From contig JBHIYN010000010.1 of the NCBI GenBank assembly GCA_041984235.1, forward strand, positions 168,104 to 232,103: 64,000 bases of DNA. Direction: 5' to 3'. Under the pieces are notes generated by a model. That model had not been told where the DNA came from and ran no database searches. It saw only the letters and a list, made by a program, of their open reading frames with translations. The position numbers and the translations under genes are program-made. This DNA comes from JBHIYN01 sp041984235 (GTDB taxonomy: Bacteria > Pseudomonadota > Gammaproteobacteria > Ga0077536). Positions 1 through 8,214 of the stretch are shown piece after piece; the stretch's first letter is position 1, and each line of letters starts with the position of its first letter.

Positions 1-1
1 G

Positions 2-151
2 CGTCAGGTTTTTCCTCCTTTCGAGCTGACCGAACACCTGGCCGCGGCCGGTATCGCGCTCGAATCCATGGATACCGGCGCGGCCTGCCGGTCGTTCAAT
101 ATCCTGCTCGCCGAGTCGCGCCCGGTGGTCGCCGCCTTGTACATGATCTGA
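2..151 (+). CDS. Mth938-like (DUF498) domain protein, 3' end only
   Basis: This is the last 49 codons of a gene that enters from the left edge, with its stop at 149-151. The peptide contains ESMDTGAACRSFNILLAE and ends VVAALYMI. This resembles the C-terminal half of the small Mth938-like/DUF498 proteins, which often carry an MDTGAACRTYN-type motif. The family is a soluble alpha/beta fold of unclear function; human AAMDC and NDUFAF3 are relatives. It converges on rpoS, with only 9 bases between the two stop codons and no obvious terminator. The start and N-terminal half are outside the window, so the call rests on the motif alone. Confidence 0.75.
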   Translation, partial: RQVFPPFELTEHLAAAGIALESMDTGAACRSFNILLAESRPVVAALYMI

Positions 152-160
152 GGGGGCCGC

Positions 161-1192
161 TTACAGCTCGGCGAACAACGCGTCGACCGAGAAGCCCTCG
201 CGCTCGAGTATCTGCCGCAGGCGCTTGAGCGCCTCGATCTGGATCTGGCGCACGCGTTCGCGGGTTACGCCGATCTCGTTGCCGACCTCTTCAAGCGTTG
301 CGATCTCGCGGCCGTCGAGGCCGAAGCGCCGCTCCACCACCGCGCGCTGCTTGTCGTTGAGCTGCGCCAGCCAGTCGTGCAGGTGTCGCTGCACGTCCTC
401 GTCCTGCAGCAGCACCGCCGGGTCCGGGTTGTGCTCGTCGGGAATGGTATCGAGCAGTGAGCGGTCCGAGTCGCGCTCGGCGGGCACGTCGACGGAAGCG
501 ACCCGCTCATTCAGGCCGAGCATGCGTTTGACGTCGTCAATCGGGCGGTCGAGCATGTTGGCGACATCTTCGGGGCTCGGCTCGCGGTCCAGCTTCTGTG
601 CCAGCTCACGCGCCGCGCGCAGGTAAATGTTGATCTCCTTGATGACGTGGATCGGCAGGCGGATGGTCCGCGTCTGGTTCATCAACGCGCGTTCAATGGT
701 CTGCCGGATCCACCAGGTGGCGTAAGTCGAGAAGCGGAAGCCGCGCTCGGGGTCGAACTTCTCGACCGCCCGAATCAGACCGAGGTTGCCTTCCTCGATG
801 AGATCGAGCAGCGCCAGTCCGCGATTCATGTAGCGCCGCGCGATCTTGACCACCAGGCGCAGGTTGCTTTCGATCATGCGCTTGCGCGCCGCCTCGTCGC
901 CGCGCAACGCGCGACGCGAGTACATGACCTCTTCCTCCGCACTGAGCAACGGGGAGAAACCAATCTCGTTCAGGTACAGGCGGGTCGCGTCCATGTCGCC
1001 ATCGGACACCTCGCCCGGCTGGAACTGGCGCGGTTGTTCGCTGCTGTCTTCCGCGTCCCCGTCGCTTGCCGCTTCGGCCGGCATGTCGCCGTCCTCGCTG
1101 GCGTCGAGATCGTCGTCGTCGCCGTCGGTCCCGGGCGGCGGCGTGTCCGACTTGCTGGTCGGGCCGGGGTTCTTGCTGCGAGAGCCCGTCAT
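161..1192 (-). CDS. rpoS: RNA polymerase sigma factor RpoS
   Basis: This 343-residue sigma-70 family protein directs RNA polymerase to stationary-phase and general-stress promoters. An acidic, low-complexity N-terminus (about residues 1-65) precedes region 2, which has LRLVVKIARRY and RGFRFSTYATWWIRQTIERA. The segment MNQTRTIRLPIHVIKEIN is diagnostic of RpoS rather than RpoD. Region 4 ends with a helix-turn-helix (EEVGNEIGVTRERVRQIQ). The length is close to that of E. coli RpoS (330). It starts 13 bases after the nlpD stop on the same strand, the classical nlpD-rpoS arrangement, in which a major rpoS promoter lies inside nlpD. Such a promoter is expected here but I could not place it. Confidence 0.97.
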   Translation of the reverse strand: MTGSRSKNPGPTSKSDTPPPGTDGDDDDLDASEDGDMPAEAASDGDAEDSSEQPRQFQPGEVSDGDMDATRLYLNEIGFSPLLSAEEEVMYSRRALRGDEAARKRMIESNLRLVVKIARRYMNRGLALLDLIEEGNLGLIRAVEKFDPERGFRFSTYATWWIRQTIERALMNQTRTIRLPIHVIKEINIYLRAARELAQKLDREPSPEDVANMLDRPIDDVKRMLGLNERVASVDVPAERDSDRSLLDTIPDEHNPDPAVLLQDEDVQRHLHDWLAQLNDKQRAVVERRFGLDGREIATLEEVGNEIGVTRERVRQIQIEALKRLRQILEREGFSVDALFAEL

Positions 1193-1205
1193 CGAGTCAA
1201 CCGCG

Positions 1206-2024
1206 TTATCGCCTGGGAAGGTATCGAAACGGGTCTACGGTCTTGCCGTTGCGGCGAATTTCGAAATGGAGCATGACGTCGCGCGAATCGGTGTCGCCCA
1301 TACGGGCGATCTGCTGACCACCCCGCACGTGCTCGCCTTCGCCCACCAGGCGAGCTTCATTGTGTGCATAGGCGCTGAGGTACGTTTCGTCGTGCTTGAT
1401 GATGATAAGCTCTCCGTAACCTCGCAGTCCACTTCCGCTGTAGACCACCGCGCCCCCCGCCGCCGCCTTCACCGACTGCCCGCGCGTGCCGCGAATTTCC
1501 ACCCCGCGTGAGCCCGACACGGTCTGCGCGCGCGTGACCTTGCCCTCGGCCGGCCACTGCCAGGACAGCGGCCTCGCCGGCTGTGCCGGCGGCGATGGTG
1601 GCGGCGCCTGCGGCTGTACAGGCCGTGGTGCCGGCGACGCGGCCGGCGTGCGTGACGCGGTCGCGCGCGGCGCCGGCTCCGGGGCCGCCAGCCTGAGCTT
1701 CTGACCGACGACGATCAGGTCGGGATTGCGCAGCCGGTTCCAGCGCACGAGGTCACGGAAGTCGAGGCCGTAGCGCCACGCAATGCCGTGCAGGGTATCC
1801 CCGCGCACCACCACGTGCAGTGGTGGTTCGGGAATGCGCGCCGCCGCCGCGCGCAGCGCCGGCGCGGTGCGCACCACGCCGGGCGTCGGCTCCGGCGCCA
1901 CGCTCTTGCCTTCGATCGGCGCCGGCCCGCGGCCCGCGCATGCGCTCAGCAGCAGGCTGCAGAGGAATACCGCCGCGGCGGGTGGCAGCGATGCACGGCA
2001 ACGGAGCAGGACCTTCGCCGACAT
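1206..2024 (-). CDS. nlpD: NlpD-like lipoprotein, LysM and M23 peptidase domains
   Basis: This is an outer-membrane lipoprotein of the NlpD/EnvC type, which activates amidases that split septal peptidoglycan. A signal peptide ends at the lipobox LLSAC, with Cys29 as the lipidated residue. A LysM domain follows (about residues 68-112, HVVVRGDTLHGIAWRYG) and then a proline/alanine-rich linker. The C-terminal M23 (LytM) domain contains ARMGDTDSRDVMLHFEIRR. NlpD-type LytM domains usually lack the full zinc ligand set and act as regulators, and this one fits that pattern. It lies directly downstream of pcm (12 bases) and upstream of rpoS, which supports the assignment. Confidence 0.95.
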   Translation of the reverse strand: MSAKVLLRCRASLPPAAAVFLCSLLLSACAGRGPAPIEGKSVAPEPTPGVVRTAPALRAAAARIPEPPLHVVVRGDTLHGIAWRYGLDFRDLVRWNRLRNPDLIVVGQKLRLAAPEPAPRATASRTPAASPAPRPVQPQAPPPSPPAQPARPLSWQWPAEGKVTRAQTVSGSRGVEIRGTRGQSVKAAAGGAVVYSGSGLRGYGELIIIKHDETYLSAYAHNEARLVGEGEHVRGGQQIARMGDTDSRDVMLHFEIRRNGKTVDPFRYLPRR

Positions 2025-2036
2025 CGTGGCACGGAA

Positions 2037-2669
2037 TCAGCCGAGGCCGTCGAGCAGCGGAACGAAGCTCACGTGATCGAGAATGTGTTCCTCGATCCCG
2101 CCGCCGGTGCGCGTGAGCAGTCGAAGTTCCTGGCGGCCTGCGCGACCGACCGGGATGATCAGCCGTCCGCCGGGTGCGAGCTGTTCGAGCAGTGCCTCGG
2201 GAACACCGACCGGCGCCGCCGCCACCAGGATGGCATCGAACGGCGCCTGGTCCGGCCAGCCGAGAAACCCGTCACCGTGACGGACGCGCACGTTGCGGAT
2301 GCCGAGCTCGTGCAGGCGTGAGCGCAGCTTGTTGGCGAGCGCCGCGATGCGCTCGATACTGAACACGCGATCGGCGAGCTGCGCCAGTACCGCGCTCTGG
2401 TAACCGCAGCCCGCACCGACCTCCAGCACGCGGTCGAGGCGGCCGCTGTCAGCCAGCGCCTGGGTCATCGCCGCCACGATGTAGGGCTGCGAGATGGTCT
2501 GCCCGAACCCGATCGGCAAGGCGGTGTTCTCGTAGGCGCGACTGGCCAGGGCTTCGTCCACGAACAGGTGGCGCGGCGTGGTGCGGATGATCTCGAGCAC
2601 CTGCTCGTTGCTGATCCCCATCCCGCGCAGGCGATCGGCGAGGCGGTTGCGCGCCCGCTGTGAGGTCAT
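2037..2669 (-). CDS. pcm: Protein-L-isoaspartate O-methyltransferase
   Basis: Pcm methylates L-isoaspartyl residues in damaged proteins using S-adenosylmethionine, which starts their repair. The 210-residue product has the family signature ALPIGFGQTISQPYIVAAMTQ near residue 50. It also has the SAM-binding motif VLEVGAGCGYQSAVLAQL and the later GGRLIIPVG strand. I chose the ATG at 2669 (MTSQRARNRLADRL) because homology to the family begins there. The frame stays open for 28 more codons upstream, but those codons are low-complexity Arg/Pro. In many gammaproteobacteria surE precedes pcm; here argF takes that place. Confidence 0.95.
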   Translation of the reverse strand: MTSQRARNRLADRLRGMGISNEQVLEIIRTTPRHLFVDEALASRAYENTALPIGFGQTISQPYIVAAMTQALADSGRLDRVLEVGAGCGYQSAVLAQLADRVFSIERIAALANKLRSRLHELGIRNVRVRHGDGFLGWPDQAPFDAILVAAAPVGVPEALLEQLAPGGRLIIPVGRAGRQELRLLTRTGGGIEEHILDHVSFVPLLDGLG

Positions 2670-2762
2670 GCCGATGCCGCGCGGATCAGCCACGCCGGCA
2701 CTCCCGCGCGGCGCGCGGCGCGGTGGCCGCGCGGCGGGGGCGTGGTAACGCACCGTACGCTT

Positions 2763-3662
2763 TCACCGGCCCCCGCTGAGCAGGAATTCGAGCAGCGCCT
2801 TCTGTGCGTGCAGGCGGTTGCCCGCTTCGTCCCACACCACGCTGTCGGGGTGATCGATGACCTCCGCGGCGACTTCCTCGCCACGGTGCGCCGGCAGGCA
2901 GTGCATGAACAGGGCGTCGGGTGCGGCGAGCGCCATCAACGCGGCGTCGACCTGGAAGCCGGCGAAAGCCTGCCGCCGTTTCACGGCCTCCTCCTCCTGG
3001 CCCATGCTGGCCCACACGTCGGTGACCAGCAGGTCGGCGCCGCGCGCCGCCGCACGCGGGTCGTGACCGAGCGAGACCCGGGCGCTGTCGCACGCCGGCG
3101 GTTCGTAGCCCGGCGGACAGGCGACGTTGAGGTGGAAGTCCATCAGGTCGGCGGCATTGATGTAGGAATTGCACATGTTGTTGCCGTCGCCGATCCAGGC
3201 CACGGTGCGTCCGCGAATGTCACCGCGATGCTCGTAGTAGGTCATCAGGTCGGCCAGTACCTGGCACGGATGCAGGTCGTTGGTGAGACCGTTGATCACC
3301 GGCACGCGTGAGTGGCGCGCGAAACATTCGACCACCGCGTGCTCGTAGGTCCGGATCATGATGGCATCGGCCATTTCCGAAAGCACCTTGGCGGTGTCCT
3401 CGGCCGGCTCGCCGCGACCGATCTGCGACTCCCGCGTCGACAGGAAAATGGCGTTGCCGCCGCCCTCGGCCATCGCGGCCTCGAACGAGACGCGCGTGCG
3501 GGTCGAGGACTTCTCGAAGATCATGGCCAGCGTGCGCCGCTCGAAGATCGCCGGGCGATAGCCGCGCGCTCGCCAGCGCTTGAGCTCGACCGCGCGCTCC
3601 AGCAGGGCCAGGACTTCGTCGCGGTCGAGGTCCTTCAGGGACAGAAAGTGGCGAGGATTCAC
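2763..3662 (-). CDS. argF: Ornithine carbamoyltransferase
   Basis: ArgF makes citrulline from ornithine and carbamoyl phosphate in arginine biosynthesis, in the cytoplasm. The 299-residue protein has the carbamoyl-phosphate loop SSTRTRVSFE (STRTR at 53-57). It also has a HPCQVLADL-type segment (LHPCQVLADLMT) and the HCLPAHRGEE motif near the C-terminus, whose Cys and His belong to the active site. It ends about 94 bases before pcm and starts 10 bases after argD, so argD-argF look co-transcribed. The length is slightly shorter than the usual 305-335. Confidence 0.97.
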   Translation of the reverse strand: MNPRHFLSLKDLDRDEVLALLERAVELKRWRARGYRPAIFERRTLAMIFEKSSTRTRVSFEAAMAEGGGNAIFLSTRESQIGRGEPAEDTAKVLSEMADAIMIRTYEHAVVECFARHSRVPVINGLTNDLHPCQVLADLMTYYEHRGDIRGRTVAWIGDGNNMCNSYINAADLMDFHLNVACPPGYEPPACDSARVSLGHDPRAAARGADLLVTDVWASMGQEEEAVKRRQAFAGFQVDAALMALAAPDALFMHCLPAHRGEEVAAEVIDHPDSVVWDEAGNRLHAQKALLEFLLSGGR

Positions 3663-3672
3663 CGCGGCCGCT

Positions 3673-4863
3673 TCACGTCGCAGTGCCGAGGAAGGCTTCG
3701 ATCAGCGCGCTGACCTTCTCTACCACGGCGTCGGCCTCGGCATCCTCCAGGATCAGCGGTGGCAGCAGGCGCACCACGCGTTCCGCGGTCACGTTCAGCA
3801 ACAGGCCGTCGGCCAGCGCATTGCCGACCAGCTCCGCGCACGGCCGGTCGAGCGTGATGCCGAGCATGAGGCCACGGCCACGAATGTCGCGCACCGCACG
3901 GTTGCCGCCCAGCCGCGCGCGGAAGCCGTCGAGCATGCGCGCACCCAGCTCGGCGGCGCGCGCGACCAGCCCGTCGCGCTCGATGACCTCGATCACGGCC
4001 AGCGCGGCACGTGCCGCCAGCGGGTTACCGCCGAAGGTCGAGCCGTGCGTCCCCGCGGTGAGAACTCCGGCAGCCGCGCCGCGTGCCAGGCAGGCACCGA
4101 TCGGGACACCGTTGCCGAGCGCCTTGGCCAGGGTGATGACGTCGGGCACCACGGCGTCGTGCTGAAAACCGAACCAGCGCCCGGTGCGGCCCATGCCGGT
4201 CTGTACCTCGTCGGCCATCAGCAGCAGGCCGCGCTCGTCGCACAGCCGGCGCAGCGCCTCGAGGTAGCGCGCCTGCGGGATCGCGATGCCGCCCTCGCCC
4301 TGCACGGGCTCGACCAGCAGGGCCACCACGTCGGCACGCGCGGCGGCGTTGCCGACCGCGTCGACGTCGTCGAAGGGCACGTGCACGAAGCCCTCGACCA
4401 GCGGCTCGAAGCCGGCATGCACCTTGGGATTGCCGGTCGCACTGAGTGTCGCCATGGTGCGTCCGTGAAAGCTGCTGTTCATCACGATCACGGCCGGGCG
4501 TGCGATGCCGCGTTCGTGCCCGTACTTGCGCGCGATCTTGAGCGCGGCCTCGTTGGCCTCGGCGCCGGAGTTGCAGAAGAAAGCGCGTTCCATGCCGGAA
4601 AGCTCGGCGAGCTTCTCGGCCAGCCGCTCCTGCAGGCCGATACGGTACAGGTTGGAGGTGTGCAGCAGGGTCCCGGCCTGGTCGGCAATCGCGTCGCGTA
4701 CGTGCGGGTGCGCGTGGCCGAGCCCGCACACGGCGATGCCGCTCAGCGCATCGAGGTACTCGCGGTCGTTCTCGTCGTAGAGATAGGGTCCGCGGCCGCG
4801 CACGAAGCTGACGTCGAGGCGACCGTAGTTACTCATCAATGCCGGGCTGGGACCTGCGCTCAT
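3673..4863 (-). CDS. argD: Acetylornithine aminotransferase
   Basis: ArgD is a class III PLP aminotransferase that converts N-acetylglutamate semialdehyde to N-acetylornithine. It can also serve in lysine synthesis as succinyl-DAP aminotransferase. The 396-residue product shows FCNSGAEANEAALKIARKYG (PLP phosphate region), LMADEVQTGMGRTG, and the PLP lysine near residue 247 in ITLAKALGNG. An internal ATG at residue 10 (MSNYGRLDVSF) is a plausible alternative start, because family homology begins there. It sits just upstream of argF on the same strand and diverges from the hydantoinase-like gene. Confidence 0.96.
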   Translation of the reverse strand: MSAGPSPALMSNYGRLDVSFVRGRGPYLYDENDREYLDALSGIAVCGLGHAHPHVRDAIADQAGTLLHTSNLYRIGLQERLAEKLAELSGMERAFFCNSGAEANEAALKIARKYGHERGIARPAVIVMNSSFHGRTMATLSATGNPKVHAGFEPLVEGFVHVPFDDVDAVGNAAARADVVALLVEPVQGEGGIAIPQARYLEALRRLCDERGLLLMADEVQTGMGRTGRWFGFQHDAVVPDVITLAKALGNGVPIGACLARGAAAGVLTAGTHGSTFGGNPLAARAALAVIEVIERDGLVARAAELGARMLDGFRARLGGNRAVRDIRGRGLMLGITLDRPCAELVGNALADGLLLNVTAERVVRLLPPLILEDAEADAVVEKVSALIEAFLGTAT

Positions 4864-5077
4864 TGCCGCACCTCAGACTGTAAAAGCAGGACCGCGCCGC
4901 GACGGCCGTCGTCGCTGCACGCTCACGGGAGTCGGGTTCCGATGCGGCGCCTGTGTGCCGGGCAGACTTCCCCCGAAACTGCCGCGCGCCACCTGAACAG
5001 GCGCGGCATTGTCCGCAACGGTGCCGTATTATGCAACACTGCATCGCGGAAAAATCCAATGGAAACGGAGAGATAAG
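4864..5077. other. Divergent intergenic region argD / hyuB
   Basis: About 214 bases separate the divergent argD and hyuB-like starts. There is an imperfect hairpin with 7-bp arms (GCCGCGC at 4981-4987, GCGCGGC at 5001-5007). The stretch around 5029-5060 is relatively AT-rich (TATTATGCAACACTGCA) just before the hyuB ribosome binding site. No promoter with acceptable spacing could be fixed with confidence. Confidence 0.4.
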
Positions 5078-6601
5078 TTGAATTCGGTGGAATTGAGCCT
5101 GGTCGTCAACCGGCTCGGGGCAATCTGCCGCGAAATGGGTGCGACCCTGCGTCGCGCCGCCTTCTCGCCGAACATCAAGGATCGCCTCGACTTCTCCTGC
5201 GCGGTATTCGACGCCAGCGGCGAGCTCGCGGCCCAGGCCGCGCACATTCCCGTTCATCTCGGCAGCATGGCCTACGCCATGCGCGACGTGGTGCGCCGTA
5301 TCGCGTGGCGCGCCGACGACATGGTCATCCTCAACGATCCCTATCTCGGCGGCACCCACCTGCCGGACGTCACCGTCATTGCGCCGCTGTTCCTCGACGG
5401 CGCGCTGACCGGCTTCTGCGCCAACCGCGCGCACCACGCCGACATCGGCTGCGAACGGCCGGGCTCCATGCCGTTGTCGCGTACGCTCGGCGAGGAAGGG
5501 CTGGTGATCAGCCCGCGCTACCTGCGCCGCGGCGGGCGCGAGGACGCGGAGACCGCCGCCCTGCTCGCCACCGGCCTGCGCAACCCGGCCGACACGCTGG
5601 GCGACTTCGCCGCCCAGGTCAGCGCCAACCGCACCGGCCTGGAGCGGCTCGACGCGATGGCGCAGCGGCGCGGCCGCGACGGCTTCCTGGCCGCGATGGA
5701 AGCGGTCAATGCTTATGCCGAGACGCTCGCACGGCGCACCATCGGCGACCTGCCCGACGGTGTCTACCACGCCTCCGAATGCATGGACGGCGACGGCCTC
5801 AGCGCGCGCGAGGTGCCCATTACCGTGGCGATCACGATCGACGGCACCCGGGCGCGCGTCGACTTCACCGGCACGGCCGCGGCGGTAGCCGGCAACATCA
5901 ACTGCCCGCTGTCGGTCACCGCGGCGGCGGTGTACTACGTCTTCTACGCGCTGATGCCGGAAGACACGCCGCCCTGCGCCGGCTCGCTGCGACCGATCGA
6001 CATCCAAGCGCCGCCCGGCTGCCTGCTCAACGCGCGGGCGCCGGCGGCGGTCGCCGCGGGCAACGTGGAAACCAGCCAGCGCGTCGTCGAAGTGCTGCTG
6101 CGGGCACTCGCCGAAGCGGCGCCCGGGCGCGTCGCCGCGGCCGCCCAGGGCACCATGAACAACGTCGCCATGGGCGGCGCGAACTGGGACTACTACGAGA
6201 CCATCGGCGGCGGCACCGGCGCACACGCCGGCGGGCCCGGACTCGACGCGGTGCACTCGCACATGACCAATACGCTCAATACCCCGGTCGAAGTCCTGGA
6301 GATGAGCTACCCGCTGCGCGTGCGCCGCTACGCGGTGCGGCGTGGCTCGGGCGGCAGCGGTCGGCAGCGCGGCGGCGACGGCATCGTGCGCGAGTACGAG
6401 TTCCTGGCGCCCGCCCAGGTCACCGTGCTCAGCGAGCGGCGCGCTGCCGGCGCACCGGGAACGGCCGGCGGCGGGGCCGGCGCCGCGGGCGAGAACCGCA
6501 TCAACGGCGTCGTGCTGCCGGCCAAGTTCGAGCGCGACGTCGCCGCCGGAGACGTGCTCACCATCGCCACGCCGGGCGGCGGCGGCTGGGACGGTGGCTA
6601 G
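5078..6601 (+). CDS. hyuB: Hydantoinase B / oxoprolinase B-family protein
   Basis: The family hydrolyses cyclic amides (5-oxoproline, N-methylhydantoin) or carboxylates ketones, normally as a complex with a HyuA partner that binds ATP. The product has 507 residues, close to full length for HyuB. It contains SCAVFDASGELAAQAAHIPVHLGSM-type segments, NDPYLGGTHLPDVTV, GNVETSQRVVEVLL and a C-terminal TPGGGGWD tail, all typical of HyuB. I chose the TTG at 5078 because a purine-rich Shine-Dalgarno (ACGGAGAGA) lies 6-8 bases ahead and family homology starts at once (VELSLVVNRLGAICREMG). No hyuA is beside it, so the partner must be elsewhere or the protein acts differently. Confidence 0.9.
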   Translation: MNSVELSLVVNRLGAICREMGATLRRAAFSPNIKDRLDFSCAVFDASGELAAQAAHIPVHLGSMAYAMRDVVRRIAWRADDMVILNDPYLGGTHLPDVTVIAPLFLDGALTGFCANRAHHADIGCERPGSMPLSRTLGEEGLVISPRYLRRGGREDAETAALLATGLRNPADTLGDFAAQVSANRTGLERLDAMAQRRGRDGFLAAMEAVNAYAETLARRTIGDLPDGVYHASECMDGDGLSAREVPITVAITIDGTRARVDFTGTAAAVAGNINCPLSVTAAAVYYVFYALMPEDTPPCAGSLRPIDIQAPPGCLLNARAPAAVAAGNVETSQRVVEVLLRALAEAAPGRVAAAAQGTMNNVAMGGANWDYYETIGGGTGAHAGGPGLDAVHSHMTNTLNTPVEVLEMSYPLRVRRYAVRRGSGGSGRQRGGDGIVREYEFLAPAQVTVLSERRAAGAPGTAGGGAGAAGENRINGVVLPAKFERDVAAGDVLTIATPGGGGWDGG

Positions 6602-6636
6602 CGGGCGCGACATCCATTTCCCCAGTCCGCGACACG

Positions 6637-6665
6637 TTTTATCCCGCCCTGAGGCAGCCTAAAAT
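6637..6665 (+). promoter_or_regulatory. Possible promoter for grxD
   Basis: A TAAAAT hexamer at 6660-6665 resembles a -10 box. It lies 17 bases after a poor -35 (TTTTAT, 6637-6642), about 45 bases before the grxD ATG. The -10 is good and the -35 weak, so this is only a candidate. Confidence 0.35.
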
Positions 6666-6710
6666 AGGCGCAAACCGCGCAGCCGCGGACCCGTACAGCG
6701 AGGATCCCCC

Positions 6711-7025
6711 ATGGACGCCATCGAACGCATTCGCAACATCGTCGAAACCAACCCCATCGTCATCTTCATGAAAGGCACGCCGCAGTTCCCCCAGTGCGGC
6801 TTCTCCATGCGCACGGTCGAGGCGCTGAAGGCGTGCGGCGCCGACTTCCATCACGTCGACGTCATCGCCGAGCCCGAGTTTCGTCAGAACCTGCCGGCCT
6901 TCTCGGAGTGGCCGACCTTCCCCCAGGTCTTCATCGGCGGCGAGCTGATCGGCGGCTGCGACATCGTGCTCGGCATGTACCAGAGCGGCGAGCTGCAGCA
7001 GATGATCGAGCAGGCCGTGGCCTGA
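6711..7025 (+). CDS. grxD: Monothiol glutaredoxin GrxD
   Basis: This is a CGFS-type monothiol glutaredoxin that carries and transfers [2Fe-2S] clusters, often with BolA partners. The 104-residue product shows FMKGTPQFPQCGFSMR (active-site Cys in CGFS), WPTFPQVFIGGELIGGCDI (TFPQ and GG glutathione-binding motifs) and a short C-terminal helix. A Shine-Dalgarno-like GCGAGGA precedes the ATG. It stands alone between hyuB and the convergent dnaQ. Confidence 0.97.
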   Translation: MDAIERIRNIVETNPIVIFMKGTPQFPQCGFSMRTVEALKACGADFHHVDVIAEPEFRQNLPAFSEWPTFPQVFIGGELIGGCDIVLGMYQSGELQQMIEQAVA

Positions 7026-7028
7026 GCG

Positions 7029-7739
7029 TCACGCGCGCCCGCTGCGCCACACGCAGGCGCCGTCGCTGGCACGCTCGATGCGCTCCAGCGCACGCTCGTG
7101 GGCGGCGAGCTCCGCCGCGGTAGGCGCCACCACGCGCACCTCGCGGCGCTGCGCCGTGGCGCCGCTGCTGGCCGCGGCGGCGGCACTGCGCACCTGCGCC
7201 GCGTCCAGCTCCAGCGCCGCCTGCCCGCCGGTCATCGCGAGATAGACCTCGGCCAGCAGCTCGGCGTCGAGCAGCGCGCCGTGCAGCTCGCGGTGCGCAT
7301 TGTCGATCTCGTAACGGCGACACAGTGCGTCCAGCGAGTTGCGCTGCCCCGGGTGCATGTCGCGCGCGAGCTTGAGGGTGTCGAACACCGTGCAGTAATC
7401 GGCGATACGGCCCCAGGCCTCGCCGATCAGTGCCAGCTCGGCATCGAGAAAGCCGACATCGAACGGCGCGTTGTGAATGATCAGCTCCGCGCCCTGCACG
7501 AACTCGACGAACTCGGCGGCAATCTCGCGGAACTCCGGCTTGTCGCGCAGATCGGCCAGCGTGATGCCATGCACCTCGGCCGCGCCGGCATCGACCTCGC
7601 GCTGCGGATTGACGTAACGGTGGAAGTGACGCCGGGTCAGCCGGCGGTTGACGATCTCGACGCAGCCGACCTCGATGATGCGATGGCCCTGCGCGGGCTC
7701 CAGGCCGGTGGTCTCGGTGTCGAGCACGATTTGTCGCAT
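7029..7739 (-). CDS. dnaQ: DNA polymerase III epsilon subunit (proofreading exonuclease)
   Basis: DnaQ is the 3'-5' proofreading exonuclease of the replicative polymerase. The 236-residue product begins MRQIVLDTETTGLEP (ExoI motif with the two catalytic acids). It continues with FIIHNAPFDVGFLD-type ExoII (ELIIHNAPFDVGFLDAEL) and has the ExoIII His/Asp in HRELHGALLDAELLAEVYLAMTGGQ. The ATG at 7739 was chosen by homology; the frame runs further upstream into rnhA. After the exonuclease domain is an Ala-rich linker and a C-terminal segment that in E. coli binds the alpha subunit. It follows rnhA by 10 bases on the same strand. In E. coli the two genes are adjacent but divergent. Confidence 0.95.
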   Translation of the reverse strand: MRQIVLDTETTGLEPAQGHRIIEVGCVEIVNRRLTRRHFHRYVNPQREVDAGAAEVHGITLADLRDKPEFREIAAEFVEFVQGAELIIHNAPFDVGFLDAELALIGEAWGRIADYCTVFDTLKLARDMHPGQRNSLDALCRRYEIDNAHRELHGALLDAELLAEVYLAMTGGQAALELDAAQVRSAAAAASSGATAQRREVRVVAPTAAELAAHERALERIERASDGACVWRSGRA

Positions 7740-7749
7740 CAGTCTCTCC

Positions 7750-8214
7750 TCACTTCGCGCGTTCTTCGAGCAGCGCGTCGATGGCTTCGTTCGCCAGCTG
7801 GTCGGCGAGCTCGTTGCCGGCATCGCCGGTATGGCCGCGCACCCATGACCAGTGCACGTCGTGACGCGCGGTGAGCGCGTCGAGGCGCTGCCACAGGTCG
7901 ACGTTCTTGACCGGCTTGCGCGCGGCGGTCTTCCAGCCGCGACGCTTCCAGCCCGGCAGCCATTCGGTGATGCCGTGCATGACGTACTGCGAGTCGGTGA
8001 TGATGGCGACCCGGGTCGGCCGCTTCAATGCCGCCAGCGCCTCGATCGCGGCAGTCAGTTCCATGCGGTTGTTGGTGGTCGCCGGCTCCGCACCCTTCAG
8101 GCGCCGTTCGTGATCGCCCCAGCTCAGCCACACACCCCAGCCACCCGGCCCGGGATTGCCGCGGCAGGCGCCGTCGGTATAGGCGGTCACCGTGCGCTGG
8201 TCGACCTCAGCCAT
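7750..8214 (-). CDS. rnhA: Ribonuclease HI
   Basis: RNase HI cuts the RNA strand of RNA-DNA hybrids. The 154-residue product shows the acidic catalytic set in order: TDGACRGNPGPGGWG (Asp), NNRMELTAAIEAL (Glu), ITDSQYVMHGI (Asp) and HTGDAGNELADQLAN (His/Asp). A second ATG lies 5 codons upstream, but MAEVDQRTVTAYTDG fits the family better. Its start overlaps the end of the upstream methyltransferase by 8 bases, so the methyltransferase, rnhA and dnaQ are likely one transcript. Confidence 0.95.
   Translation of the reverse strand: MAEVDQRTVTAYTDGACRGNPGPGGWGVWLSWGDHERRLKGAEPATTNNRMELTAAIEALAALKRPTRVAIITDSQYVMHGITEWLPGWKRRGWKTAARKPVKNVDLWQRLDALTARHDVHWSWVRGHTGDAGNELADQLANEAIDALLEERAK

Noticed and set aside
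4829..6613. A minus-strand frame of nearly 600 codons opposite the hydantoinase gene
   Set aside because: No family motifs and low-complexity composition; the + strand gene is clear.
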